Of a stretch of DNA of 64,000 nt, positions 22,689-58,258 are shown in pieces (within the stretch, counting starts at the first letter, position 1; every line of letters begins with the position of its first letter). Origin of the DNA: Amphibalanus amphitrite (lineage: Eukaryota; Arthropoda; Thecostraca; Balanomorpha; Balanidae); contig NW_024882709.1 of assembly GCF_019059575.1 (NCBI RefSeq), positions 1 to 64,000 of the forward strand, given 5' to 3'. A model generated the notes under the pieces. That model saw only the letters and a program-made list of their open reading frames with translations, was not told where the DNA came from and searched no databases. The position numbers and the translations under genes are program-made.

Positions 22689-23832
22689 CACTCTGTATCT
22701 CGCACTCTCTTTCTTAAAACGTCAGGGAGGTGTTATCCCGCGTCTGGTAAGGTGCGATGCGGCTTCCTTGACGGCCGGTGTGGGGGCGGTAGCGGCGGTG
22801 GGGGGGGGGGGGAGAGCGGTGGGATGCACGTGGCGGCCGCCGCCCTCTCACCGGCCGGCGACCATAGAGATGGACAAGTACCGCCTCCTGGCGACGCCGG
22901 AACAATTACCTGAGCATACCACGCATCGGCAGCTCGGACGGGTACTGGAATGAGTGGAATGTGACTCCCATTGCTCTTTCCTAGCCGGCACCTGTAGCTC
23001 CCACTGCTCTGTCCCGACCAGTCGCTGTTGTCCCCTCACCCCCCCCCCCCATCTGCCGGATTGCAGCCGCCAGCCACTGTGATGACATCACCCCGCGTGC
23101 CGCCGCACCCCTGCCCCTCCCCCTGCCGCCGCGCCGGCCGGCGGGCTGGCACAGCCGGTTTGGCGGTCATAAATGCACCCCTCCCCCGTCCGTGGCTCCC
23201 GCCCCACCCTCGGCCGCCTACGCCGTCCGTCTCCGCAGTCACGACCCGCGGCTCACAGCGGAGAGAGGCGGACAAGGACGATACGTCACTGAGTGGGAAG
23301 GGAACAGGCGGGACGGGGCTGGAACCGGACAGGGAGGGGCTGGCTAGGAACGGTACGTCGACGAGGCAGTAATGAAACAGAACTAACGATGAAACTGAAA
23401 CGAAAACGAGAAAATGTCATTACATTTATTCTGCTAATTCATAAAGAATTAGATATGGAGGATGTGCATCTGTAGAAAAAGAAACCAGAAAAACAAATGA
23501 TACCTAAAGATATATTATATTTGGTCAAGTCACCAAATACGTTTCAAAATGATCGGGATCCTTAGGTATTATTAGTCCATTGAAACAACAAATATGACTG
23601 TAGGCGGTTTTAAATTTGTAGGTAATAAAACAACTACAAAAATGTAATGAGGAATCATAGAAATACACAGGTGGATACACGGGAAGAGTTTTAGGTCATT
23701 GATAAAACCATCAATGATCAACAGTTATGAAAACTCCCTCCCTAAACCCGCCGGCAATGAAATTGGTGTGATACCTCCCAAAATACAGAGTAAGACCCAT
23801 GAATTTCAATGCAGTGTTTACTTTCAGTGACT
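22689..23832. other. Intergenic, no gene recognised
   Basis: GC-rich to about 23370 with several poly-G/poly-C runs, then AT-rich. Short open frames have no recognisable domain. Confidence 0.4.
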
Positions 23833-23835
23833 CAC

Positions 23836-24612
23836 GTCTCCCCACTCCCCACTCCCCACTCCGTCTCCCCACTCCCCACTCCCCACTCCGTCTCCCCACT
23901 CCCCACTCCCCACTCCATCTCCCCACTCCCCACTCCGTCTCCCCACTCCCCACTCCATCTCCCCACTCCCCACTCCCTTTCCCCCTCCCCACTCCGTCTC
24001 CCCACTCCCCACTCCATCTCCCCACTCCCCACTCCGTCTCCCCACTCCCCACTCCGTCTCCCCACTCCCCACTCCATCTCCCCACTCCCCACTCCCCCAC
24101 TCCCCACTCCCCACTCCCTTTCCCCCTCCCCACTCCGTCTCCCCACTCCCCACTCCATCTCCCCACTCCCCACTCCGTCTCCCCACTCCCCACTCCGTCT
24201 CCCCACTCCATCTCCCCACTCCCCACTCCGTCTCCCCACTCCCCACTCCGTCTCCCCACTCCCCACTCCGTCTCCCCACTCCACCTCCCCACTCCCCACT
24301 CCATCTCCCCACTCCCCACTCCGTCTCCCCACTCCCCACTCCGTCTCCCCACTCCCCACTCCGTCTCCCCACTCCCCACTCTGTCTCCCCACTCCCCACT
24401 CCGTCTCCCCACTCCCCACTCCATCTCCCCACTCCCCACTCCGTCTCCCCACTCCCCACTCCGTCTCCCCACTCCCCACTCCATCTCCCCACTCCCCACT
24501 CCGTCTCCCCACTCCATCTCCCCACTCCCCACTCCGTCTCCCCACTCCCCACTCCGTCTCCCCACTCCCCACTCCATCTCCCCACTCCTCACTCCGTCTC
24601 CCCACTCCCTAC
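23836..24612. repeat. ~780-bp CCCCACTCC minisatellite
   Basis: Tandem array of a 10-bp core (CCCCACTCCC) grouped into ~23-bp units ending GTCTC or ATCTC, plus a few TTTCCCC variants. Strand asymmetry is extreme, with almost no G on the plus strand except in CCG. The 250-340-residue frames open in all phases on both strands follow from the repeat. Confidence 0.97.
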
Positions 24613-24653
24613 CCCGCCTGCCGGCTGCGCCCGCCCGTCCGCCCACACTAAGT

Positions 24654-24950
24654 AGTGCCCGGCGGCACAGTCTATCCACAGGCGCCCAACACCAGTGACA
24701 TCTAGTGACGGGAATGTAAACTACGCGGTCTGGCGGCACAGTCTATCTGCAGGCGTCGCTACTACTAACGTCATCTAGTGGCAGAAACGCATACTTGGGT
24801 AGCATTGCGGCACAGCCTAGCTGCAGGCGCGTATCACTCCTGCCATCTAGTGAGAGAAACAAGTACTTTGAGAGCGTTGCGGCACAGCCCGCCTGCAGGC
24901 GCGAATGTAACCGCCATATGGTGGGAGAAATGCGCACTTGGAATGCGGGT
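24654..24950 (+). repeat. Four ~80-bp tandem units with CTCF-like core
   Basis: Each unit holds GCGGCACAG, then CTGCAGGCG or a close variant, then a CATCTAGTG core: ACATCTAGTGACG, TCATCTAGTGGCA, GCCATCTAGTGAG and CGCCATATGGTGG. The last three approach the CTCF consensus CCMYCTRSTGG (established motif). The array lies between the two annexin genes. Insulator function is inference only. Confidence 0.7.
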
Positions 24951-25186
24951 ATGGTTGCATCATGTTAACATCCACGTCCATCATTGAGGTTCATTCGAAT
25001 ATCGATGACCTTCTTCGACATTCAGATTCATATTCGTCCCGACCTATCGATGACCTTGAATGATATTCACATTTGCGCTCAGATCGATATTCGTAAAACA
25101 CAACGATAGGGCTTTCACAAAGTTTAACATACCAAAATACTTCTTACGGTGAGGAGAAGCTTTTTCGAGCTTCAATCCTGACCTAA

Positions 25187-26028
25187 CCCTATTAGTGGCA
25201 GGGGGGTTGTTTTTATCCACCCCTCAGGTTTTTCGGGAATATCTCCGAAACCGCTGAAGCTACGATGCTGAAATTTTCTGACTTTTCGTAAAACTAAATT
25301 GGGCACATTCCCTGAAAATTTCAAGTTCATAACTTTACCAGGGGCGGCTCCAGAGCACTGGGAATTGGGGGTCCTATTCGTGAAGCGAGTCATTTGGGCG
25401 AAGATCACGATGCTGCACCAGTTTTACGAACAGTGAATGAAAGGTATCATGTGATAACATATACAAAGTTATTGTGCATCCTCTTCCTGCATCCTCAAAA
25501 AGGGGGGTTATTTTTTACCTCCCAACATAGGTGCCCTGACACCGCCTATGCATGACCAATACAATTTTAGTCGTTCTCTCATAAGAAAATTGTAACATAA
25601 CAAGACCATTGCCACCCTTTTTAGAAACAGTACCAACAAAAACCTTATTTACTATACTTTTTGTGTACCCCCAATCTCAATGATCTGTATCCGCCTATGA
25701 TTTTTGAAAATGCATATTTTTAGGATCCATGTGAATTCCTGGTTCATTCTCTATCGATCGGCAAAAGTTGCGTTAAGATTGGTTCAGAAACCTGGCCGTG
25801 ATAAACAGTCTAAAATGTATCTGCAATTTGCCCGTTTTTACCCCCCTCTACCCCCCTATTGACATTTTTTAATTTTATTTTTTTTAGAAATGTAGATCAC
25901 GTTGAGCCAAATCGAATGCCGTTTGAATTTTGAAAATCGGCCGGTTAGATCTCGAGATATCAAGGGGGGTCGTAAACAGCCCCCCCTGCCACTAATATGG
26001 GGTAGCCAGGAGCCTGCCACTAATAGGG
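25187..26028. mobile_element. 842-bp MITE, TTAA-type ends
   Basis: Ends CCCTATTAGTGGCAGG at 25187 and CCTGCCACTAATAGGG ending at 26028 are exact inverted repeats. TTAA follows on the right and CTAA precedes on the left, a TTAA duplication with one change. A second inner copy of CCTGCCACTAATA lies near 25987. No transposase frame. TTAA targets with CCC ends fit the piggyBac-like group of non-autonomous elements. Confidence 0.8.
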
Positions 26029-26032
26029 TTAA

Positions 26033-26713
26033 ATCTTTATCTTGATTTCGAAATTTAGCGTCAAAAGACGGGGTGTCGCATCACGGTGCCCTTTTCGTCT
26101 GATCGTTTCCTAAATGGAACCTACTCGTACTTGGGTAGCGTAGTCCGTCTATGTGTTCCTCGCCTATTGGACCGTCGGGGATGATCATGACCTGTGAGCC
26201 CTAACTTGACTTTTGATGGAGGGTCAAAGGTAAAAGTTTAAAAACCTTACCACCGAGAAGCTTGTGATTCCGCCACTAAAATATCGGAAATAAAACTAAA
26301 ACTAGAAAATTTATATGATGTTAGTCATATATGTAGGTAGTTAGATACGGGAGATGTTAAATACCATGACACTTAAAAAAACACCCTGTATGCCTATGTA
26401 TACAACGAGCTCTCCCATTATGGTTTGGTAATAATTCTCGTTGTGGTATGGTATGGTACGAATGAGCCTTGCATATAGCTACCGGGAGTCGGAGCCTGTT
26501 ATGAACACTCCACCGCCGATGCGCTGCCTCCCTCCCTCCCAGTCGGCGGACCGACCAGCGCGGCGGGCCGCCGCAAGTACCGGTACTGGGAGCCGGCGCG
26601 CTGCCCAGCTCTAGGCGGCGCGGCGGTGCCGGCCGGCGCCCAGTCGTCCGTCCGTCCGTCCGTACGCCGCCCGTAGTCCGTCCGACAGCAGCGCTCCTAC
26701 TGAAACAGCAGCC
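26033..26713 (+). promoter_or_regulatory. Upstream region and probable promoter of annexin gene
   Basis: AT-rich to about 26500, then a CpG-rich stretch up to the start codon at 26714. It includes a CCGT tandem (26645-26665) and no TATA box that I can place. No other gene is seen. Confidence 0.35.
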
Positions 26714-43534
<16,821 letters not shown>

Positions 43535-43654
43535 ACGCTCCGCCATAGGTCAGACCGAGCGGCGGCGGAGGCTCTGCGGGACACCGCGGCTCCACCTGCC
43601 GCGCCGCACTGCAGCTCTCGGTCACAGGGGGCGCTCCGCTGTCCTGAGGGCGTC

Positions 43655-43790
43655 CTCTGACACCGCGGGCGCCGTCCTTTGACACAGCGGGCGCCGTCCT
43701 CTGACACAGCGGGCGCCGTCCTCTGACACTGCGGGCGCCGTCCTCTGACACTGCGGGCGCCGTCCGGTCACAGCGGGCGCGGGTGCTGGG
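43655..43790 (+). repeat. ~22-bp minisatellite in annexin 3'UTR
   Basis: About six units of GCGGGCGCCGTCCTCTGACA just after the annexin stop codon, so probably transcribed. Confidence 0.85.
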
Positions 43791-44126
43791 AACACTGTGA
43801 ACGAATGCTTGCAGCAGCTGAATTGCCATTCTCATGTGTCACTGGTTGTTACTATGTGCCTAAAACGCTTTATAGGCGAGCTGTGAATCGGATGATTGTA
43901 CTCTGGTGTTTTTTTTCGTGCTGCCAAGTCAGATTTAGTTGTCAAATGTACCCGCACCATGGAGGAAAGAAAGGGCGCAGTTTTTGGTGTCGAACTAATG
44001 TCCGACTACATTTCACAATCTCGCTCAGTCCACGACTGCCTCTTTAGTACATCACCGAGAACCATACGCTTTTAGGCTTCACGAGTTTCTATACTTCTGC
44101 TAGCTTTAACACGAATCGTCCAGCTT

Positions 44127-44132
44127 AATAAA
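44127..44132 (+). terminator. Poly(A) signal candidate of annexin gene
   Basis: AATAAA, about 590 bp past the stop codon. First clear hexamer downstream. Confidence 0.5.
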
Positions 44133-44628
44133 CGTGTGAAAATAGTTATAAATGTGTTTAGAAGTATTGGATGAGGACGGGAAATATAAATGCTGCCGAC
44201 TGCTCGTTGGTTGAGTCATTGTTTTCACAATAACGATTATGCAGAAAAAAATATCGCTCATTTTGGGAAGTTATTACCCAGATTGAACGGACCTAGCCCG
44301 TTGAAGGCTTCCCGCGATCGGGAGATTACTGAGCGTGTTTGTTACTTATTTGGTACCTACTGGGTGGGCTACTGGGTCTTCATCCTCGAGGACTCCAAGT
44401 CGACATTATTCGCTTATTCCCTTGCACAAGTATTTCCATTCCCCGCCCTCCTTGTGATTGCTTGCCAATTCTCATGCGTTCATTGTGATTGGCGATCTCA
44501 GCCTGCGGCTGGGCCGTGGGCATTGCATTGTCCTGTTCTCAACAATAACTCCAGCCACATTATTTCCAACTAGTCAGAAAGGCAGATGATGCTATCTTCC
44601 TAAGTTCATAAGTTGTTTGATAACTTAA

Positions 44629-45535
44629 CCCTCGCCGGCACAGGCCATTTTGCGTCCTTCGACGGCACAAGGGGGGGGGGGGGGTTGGTACGACCCCCCT
44701 CGCGTTTGGCCCCTGATCGAGCTAAAGCTTCGCGGAAAAAACGAGCGTGTTGCCCGTCACGAGAGGAAGCTGATGATGCCCAATTTTAAGGTCCTAGGTC
44801 ATCGGGTGACCTTCCAGGTCAGGTCAATGACCCGAAAACCGGGAAAATCGGGACCTGTTAGAAAGTCGTAAAGTGTGGCTGTTATGTGGTTTTCCGGGGT
44901 GCTGATCACGAATATCGTGTTAGTTTTGATCAGAGATGATGTCTTTAAGCATTTAGACCAGGTCGGGTCAGGTCAGGTCAGGTCAACCGGTAGGGGTTGT
45001 GACGGGTATTCGTAATACGTGTCAACCGCCTCTGACAGCTTCGTAACATGTTCGTAACATGTTACGAAGGCACCAAAACTACTTCGTAAATGTTCAAATG
45101 GTTGCTAAATTCGAATTCAGCTCCAAAAACTAGCCTAGAAACATGTAAAATTCAAAAAAGTGAACCGAAGTCACCCGAGGTCACCAAAGGTCAATGACCT
45201 GACCTGACCTTCAGGTGACCTTGACACCCACCCTAATGTATGGGAGCAACATCAAATCACATGTTTGAAGGTTTGAAACCACGAAAAGCTTGCAAACGCG
45301 CGGCTAATGCGAGCCGACATACGCCGAATCGCGATTCCGGCCAAACATGGTCTCGGAAAAGAGGTCACAAGTCAAAGGTCATTTGGGTCAGGGTCATGAA
45401 ATTTTTAGGGTAGGTGTAAAATTGATCAATGCGAGGGTACTGAAAGTTTCGTTGCGATCAGACGCTTTTTACGCGAGTTATTCGCGAAAAACCTTAAGGG
45501 GGGTTGCATCAACCCCCCCCCCGTGCCGGCGAGGG
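44629..45535. mobile_element. TTAA MITE 1 of the 44.6-51 kb cluster
   Basis: CCCTCGCCGGCAC at the left and GTGCCGGCGAGGG at the right, each bordered by TTAA (44625-44628, 45536-45539). 907 bp, no coding capacity. Holds AGGTCA direct repeats (for example 44958-44990) and inverted TGACCT runs (45180-45225). Confidence 0.88.
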
Positions 45536-45682
45536 TTAAAGACTACTTTTTTTGACTACTTTTTAAGTCATTTATAGGTTATGTTACACAAGATATAGGT
45601 ATGCTTATTTCTTTGGACCACGTAACAGAATCAGTGAATGGTGCAATCTTTGGCCGTTGAAGGCCGTCTTCAGCATGTTTAA

Positions 45683-46864
45683 CCCGCGGACGGCTGGGGG
45701 TCCTGGATTTCCACGCCCTGCTGGGGGGAGGGGTGTTTGAACACCCCCCTTCTAACTCGGCTCCTGGGCCACGTAGCGATACGCGGAAGGCAGCGTTAGA
45801 AAGAACGCCAAAAATAATGACGAAATCACTTCGGTCACTTTTTGGTCAGGTCAAAGGTCAGGTCACCAGAGGTCATTGAAGGCAAAATTTCGCCGATTTT
45901 CAGGTCGAATGTCGACAATTTCCAGGAAGCCAACGCATAACTCGGGAACCAATAAAGCTACAGCGCCGCGGAAAAGCGCATTCGATAGCCCTATTAACGC
46001 CCTTTCTGAGTAATTCTCTCAGATTTGACCTAACGTCAACGGTTTTGCCTGCAGGGGACAAAAACTGCAAAAATAGCCGATTTTTTCTGAAAGTTTTTCT
46101 GCAATAACTTTTGACCCAAGCCTTGTAAGAGCTTACTTTTACCGGCATCGTGTTCCTCTCGTCAAGACGCATCGAATGAACTACAACTTGACCTTGAAAG
46201 GTCAACTTGAAAATTTGACCTCAGGTCAAGGTCATGACCTGACCGGAAAGGGTCATGTTGCATATCAGTCGATCTGTATCGTCGAGCTGAGCACATCTAA
46301 GGCGTTTTCACCGCTCTAGCATGCCTCTATCAAAAGTTATTTGCGAAAAACTGTTAGACACCATTCGTGACCTGAGATGACCTCAGGGGCATAAATAGGG
46401 GTTACAGACACCAATTTCATGTTCAGTGTGTCTAAACCACTTGTAAATCAGTGTTTGGGAGTGTTTATAATGTCTTTCGTCCAAAAGAGACGCATTTCAA
46501 TTTTCTCCCATTGACTTATAATGGAGAGGTCGCAAAATTGATCTGACCTTAGGTCATGGATATCAAAATTCCGAGATATTCATTTTATAGACACTGTTAC
46601 CCTTAGCAATCGCTGAAAGTTTCAAAGCGATCGCTCACTCGGTGTAGCTATGGCAGACATTGAAACGTTTTATGAGGTGAGGTCACTTCAAGTGACCTGG
46701 TGACCTGACCTTGAATGACCTCGGTCTGAAATTTTCACAACATGTGTAGAATTGATATATGATAAGGTGTACCAAAACGGCGGCGCTCCGTGCCGCCGTT
46801 TTTGAGATATTCGCGAAAAACCACAAGGGGGGTGTTCAAACACTCCCCCCCAGCAGGGCGCGGG
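45683..46864. mobile_element. TTAA MITE 2
   Basis: Left end CCCGCGGACGGCTGGGGG, right end CAGCAGGGCGCGGG, with TTAA on both sides (45679-45682, 46865-46868). 1182 bp. Ends match imperfectly; dense AGGTCA/TGACCT words. The right TTAA is shared with the next element. Confidence 0.78.
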
Positions 46865-46868
46865 TTAA

Positions 46869-47915
46869 CCCTCGCCCAGTTGGGGGAGGGGGGGGGTTGC
46901 AATCTGGCTCCCCTGTGGTGTTTTCTAAGTAACAAGAAAACGCTTCGCACAAAATTTCAAGTCTTAGGTCACCTTAGGTCAGGAGTTATTGAGGTCAAAC
47001 TGAGGTCATGTTCGAGTAAAAATGAGCAAAAAACATGAAATCTTGAAACGCTCACCAATTCTGCAGTTAAAAAGCAATTTTAAAGTTCTTTATGTGGTTG
47101 TGTAGACAAAAGACGGCGCTACAAAACTGCTATCTCGGATTTTCGAAATTTTGGGATTTTAACCCCCAAAAATTAAAAAAAAATTGACTTTTTAAGAAAA
47201 ACTAAAAAAAATCCAAAAACTTTTTGAATGTCGAAAAAAACGGAATAAATGTGATAGTCCCTGCGCTCTTCGATATACATACCAAATTTTAGATCGATAC
47301 CCCTTTTTTGCCAAGTTATAGCGAACAAACTGTTAAAAATTGATGACGTCAAATTTTTGATACCCATTTTATGCAAAAATATTAACTTTGAAATTTGACC
47401 TTATTTGACCTGACCTTGACCTGACCTTGACCTGACCTTCACTAAAACAATCTCAACTGACCCCAAGGGCTGCCTGTCCCACATAATCGCATTTGGCATA
47501 TAAAATGGACCATAAAACATGCATCACATGATATTTTTAATTTGTGACCCTCAGTGACCTGACCTCTGTGACCTGACCTGGTATCACTGACCTCAAGTAG
47601 CAAGATATGTGTTTGACGAACATTTCCCCATCGATGATTTTCAATGAAATGCATTTTACTCGATTTTACAACGCATTTCTTGAAATGCCTATAAACGGTG
47701 AAAATTCGACCTTTGACCTGACCTGTGACGTCATCGGTTTGACCGAGGTCAATGAAATTGGGTCACAAGGTAGTTCCCCGTTGGGGCTATCCCACGCCGT
47801 TTGCCGCTTGTCGCTACGTTGCGTGGTTCTCGAGATCTTAGGTGGGGGGGGGGGTCAAAATGCCCCCCCCCCCCCATCAAACCGCGTTGCTCGGTAGACC
47901 CCATCATGGCGCGGG
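46869..47915. mobile_element. TTAA MITE 3
   Basis: Starts CCCTCGCCCAGTTGGGGG and ends ATCATGGCGCGGG before TTAA (47916-47919). 1047 bp. Its interior is close to the intron 7 copy (41379-42554) in reverse orientation, including the TTGACCTGACCTT array and the fixed 50-bp stretch around CTTGAAATGCCT. Confidence 0.75.
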
Positions 47916-48320
47916 TTAAATCTTAGATTGATACTTCCTTTTTTTGGCCAAGTCATAGCAAAAAACTGTTCAAAGTTCATGACGTCAATTTTTTTTAGAT
48001 AACTCAATTTGTAGCCATTCTAGATCACGTAGCACAAAACAAAGACCACCATTAGACTTCCCGTGACGAGCTGCATCGAATCGATGCCCATCTTATGCAA
48101 AGATATCAACTTTGAAATTTGACCTAATTTGACCTGACTTTAACCTGACCTTGACCAGAGCATAACCCAAACTGGCCACAAAGGCTGCCTGACCTACAAA
48201 ATAGCATTTTTCATGTAAAATGGACCATAAAACATGCATCGCGTGACTTATTTTCGTATTGGGACCATCAGTGACCTGACCAGTGACATCTGTGACCTGA
48301 CCTAGTATCAGTGACCTTAA

Positions 48321-49455
48321 CCCGTGCCCCGTAGGGGGGTGCCGAAACGGCCCACCTGTCCTTTTCCGTCGATATATCCTAAACGGCTGGAGATATCGCC
48401 ACCAAACTTTCAGGACCCCTCCGGGCATCAATTTTACACATTGTGACCAAAAATTTTCCAGAGGCTATGATAGGTTGGCCACAAATGACTTCAGAATGAC
48501 GTCATGTTCTGTCATTTTCAACCGAAAAAAGACCTTCGCGAGAAGACCTGTCAGGCCTACAGCTTTGAAGATACAGAAAAATGATTAAGGCATAAAAGGT
48601 GTAGAATTAATAGGATTACAAAACTGCTATCTCGGATTTTTAACATTTTTGAGTTTTGACCCCCAAAAATCAAAAATGCAATTTTTGTTTAAATATTAGC
48701 CAAAAAACCCAAAAAGTTTTTGAGTTTCGTAAAAACCGGGATATATGTCATAGTACCTACTGTCTCCTATCTAAATATCAAGTTTTAGATCGATACCTCA
48801 TTTTTTTGGCCAAGTTATAGCGAAAAAAACTGTTCAAAAATGATGACGTCAAATTTTCAAACTCAATATTTGGCCATTCTAGACCTCCTAGAGCAAAACA
48901 AAGACCACCATTAGACTCCCCGTGACGAGCTGCATCGAATCAATACCCATTTTATGCAAAAATATCAACTTTGAAATTTGACCTAATTTGACCTGACCTT
49001 GACCTGACCTTCACCAAAACGTGACCTACGCTGGCCCCAAAGGCTGCCTAACCCACATAATCGCATTTGTCATGTAAAATGGACCATAAAGCATGTCACA
49101 CGACACTTTCATATTGTGACCCCGGTGACCTGACCTCGCTGTGACCTGACCTGGTATCAGTGACCTCAGATAGCAAATGATGTGTTTGACGAACAATATG
49201 CCATCGATGGTTTTCAATAAATTACCAATTTACTCGATTTCACAGCACATTTCTTGAAATGCCTGTGAACTCCGACCTTTGACCTGACCTGTGACGTCAT
49301 CAGTTTGACCTAGGTCAATGAAATTTGGTCAGAATGTAGGTCCTTGGTGGGGCTATCGAACACCGTTTGAATTTTGAAAAGCGGCCGGTAAATTTCAGAG
49401 ATCTTAGGGGGGGGGGGTGAAACTAGGGTCCGCCGATAGCCCTACGGGGCGCGGG
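48321..49455. mobile_element. TTAA MITE nested in the outer element
   Basis: CCCGTGCCCCGTAGGG left and CCCTACGGGGCGCGGG right, with TTAA at 48317-48320 and 49456-49459. 1135 bp. It carries long TGACCTGACCTTGACC runs near 48980-49160. Confidence 0.82.
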
Positions 49456-49564
49456 TTAACTAGTAAAATATGTGTTTGACGAACGATTCCCCATCGATGA
49501 TTTTAATGACATGCATTTTATTCGATTTTACAACACATTTCTTGAAATGCCTGTGCCCCGTTAA

Positions 49565-50753
49565 AACCTTCGCCCCAGAGTGGGGGGGGGGGGGGCATAT
49601 GTTACCACCCTGTCGTGTTTTTCGCGTGTGAATAAAAAACAGCGGCGCGTAGCGCCACGCCGCTTGGGGTAGCTTTTCGCACATCAATTGTGGACAATGT
49701 GTGAAATTTTTGACCCCAGGTCATGTCAGGTCAGGTCACCAGGTCAAGTTAACTGACCAAGCCTAAAAAAAAGTTTGCAATTATGTCCAGCCTGCAGTGT
49801 TTGTCAGAAAGGTTTTAAACTTGGTGGATTGCATGATGTTATAGGCGCCTACAATTTGTATATCTCGGATTTTTTATACCCGTGACCTAAGGTCAGGTCA
49901 GTGGCGTAACCTTACCATTATAAGTCAATGGAGAAAAATGAAAATGCCTCTAGATCCGTGTGTACGCATAGGAACAGTCCAAATATTTCAGAATCACAAT
50001 GATTCGGACCACCCGTGACGACCAAGGTGTCGTTTTTGCTGATAGCCTCTAGAAAGGTCATCCGAGGTCATTTGAGGCTACAAACAGAGTTTTGCCAATA
50101 ACTCTCGATTGGAAAGAGATAGAACGCTGGGGATGGTCTCATTGTGTTTGTCTTGCCGAGACGCATCGACTGATATGCAACATGACCTTTTCCGGTCAGG
50201 TCATGACCTTGACCTGAGGTCAAATTTTCAAGTTGACCTTGCAAGGTCAAATTATAGCTCATTCGATGCGTCTCGGCGAGAGGAACACGATTCTGGCAAT
50301 AGAAATGTCGTGGCGTTTTTTAGTCAAAAGTTATTGTCGAAAAACACTTTCCGTAAAAACAGCTATTTTTGGAGTTTTTGCCCTCTGGAGGCTAAACCGT
50401 TGACCTGAGGTCAATTTTGATGATCAACTTATCGAAAGAAGAGTTCAAGGGCTATCGATTGCTTTTCAATGCGTTTTTCTAACTATCATAGTTCCTGAGA
50501 TAAATGCATGTTTTTGGAAAAGTATAATGACATTTGGCAAATTTTGACCTTTGATGACCTCCAGTGACCCCAATATTGCTCTAAGATGAAAAATGACCGA
50601 AATACTTTCAAACGTACGCATTGAGAGCTATCGATTGCTTTTTACCGCGTCTTTCTAGCCCTCTTAGTTTTTGAGTTAGAGGTGGGTGGTAACATAACCC
50701 CCCCCCCCCCCCACTAGGGCGAAGTTGGCTGAGACCGCCACTGGGGCGCGGAT
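49565..50753. mobile_element. Second TTAA MITE nested in the outer element
   Basis: TTAA at 49561-49564 and 50754-50757; left part AACCTTCGCCCCAGAGTGGGG, right part CCACTGGGGCGCGGAT. 1189 bp; the ends are less exact than in its neighbours. Interior has AGGTCAGGTCA near 49727 and 50193. Confidence 0.65.
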
Positions 50754-50970
50754 TTAACGGTGAAAATTCGACTTTTGACCTGACCTGTCACGTCATCGGT
50801 TTGACCGAGGTCAATGAAATTAGGTCACAAGGTAGTTCCTCGTTGGGGCTATCCAAAACCGTTTGGAGTTTGTCGCTATGTTGCGTGGTTCTCGACATCT
50901 TAGGGAGGGGGGCAAAATACCCCCCAAACAGGGCGCGTTGCTAGGCCGACCGAAACGGGGCACTGGTTAA

Positions 50971-57256
<6,286 letters not shown>

Positions 57257-58252
57257 AGGGGCTGGAGGACCGACCGGGCCGGGCCGGGCCGCGGGAGGCG
57301 CCGCCCGGACTGACGGAGGGAGACACCGGCGACAGAGCGCACAGCCAGCCATCTGAGGGAGAGGGGAGGTACAGACATCACTGACACAAACTGACACACA
57401 CACACGGACCCCAGCGTCCGGCCAAAGATAATATTAAAACACAAACGCAACACTGAACAGACTACCTGTAACAAGCAGCCGAATACAGACGGAACCGGAC
57501 GCGCACGGCCGGGCCCCTGGACACCCACAGTCAGACAGAGACGCGCCGACTCGACCCGTGCGGCTGCCGGGTGTGGCCGGTGCTGACGGGCGGCGCTGCG
57601 GCGGCTGGCCGTCCCCCTGCTGGGTGGGAGGTGGCCGGCGGACAGTGGTACAGCGGCGGCAGCAGTCCGCGGACCGATGGACAGAGAGTGCGGCGAACGG
57701 ACGGCGCAGGACCGGCCGGCCGCCCGCTGTAGTCATGATGTGTCGCGCGGCCCCCTCGCCTGTCCCAATGTGGAGAGAGGGAACGAGAGAGAGAGTGTGT
57801 GAGAGACTCGGCCGCGGCGCCGGACGGCCGTGCGATATTTTTAGACGGAGCGTCTCAGAGGGCGCCGCTGGACCGCCGCGCCCGGCCACTAAATAGACAA
57901 CGAATTGTACGTGTCTCCGGCGGCGCGGCGGCGGCTGCGGGCCGGGACGGGCCACCCCGCGCAGCGCTAGTTAAGTTGCTGGTTTCTAACAGTTTATTCG
58001 TTGTATTGTTTACCAGGCGTCCGCTGATCACCGCTATGTATGCCCTCGGGGCGCTGCGACCGCCCGCCAAACCCGTGAAATGGTGCTTTCTGCTTGATTC
58101 CTGTGCTAGCGGCGTCCCGTGGTGGACGGCGCCGCGCCTGCCATCTGCCGGCCGGCTGCAGAACTAGTGGTTCGGCCGGTGGCCGTGTGGAGGACGTTTT
58201 GTACATAGCGCAGCCCTCGGCCCCGGCCATGCACTTCGCAGACGACTTTTTC
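57257..58252 (+). other. drk 3'UTR
   Basis: About 1 kb of CpG-rich sequence between the stop codon and the poly(A) signal. No second gene is supported; minus-strand frames (57434-57955) are composition-driven. Confidence 0.5.
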
Positions 58253-58258
58253 AATAAA
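58253..58258 (+). terminator. Poly(A) signal of drk
   Basis: AATAAA in TTTTTCAATAAACGG, 997 bp after the stop codon. Confidence 0.6.

Larger units (their letters stand above)
47920..50966. mobile_element. Outer TTAA MITE broken by two younger ones
   Basis: Pieces 47920-48316, 49460-49560 and 50758-50966 read as one relative of MITE 3: a CAGTGACC-TTAA junction, then CTAGTAAAATATGTGTTTGAC, then CTTGAAATGCCTGT, then ACGGTGAAAATTCGAC, ending before TTAA at 50967-50970. Two complete elements sit inside it at TTAA sites. Its left start looks truncated. Confidence 0.65.

Noticed and set aside
23711-24739. Open frames of 250-342 residues on both strands
   Set aside because: They lie wholly in the CCCCACTCC minisatellite and are open in several phases at once, so they are repeat artefacts.
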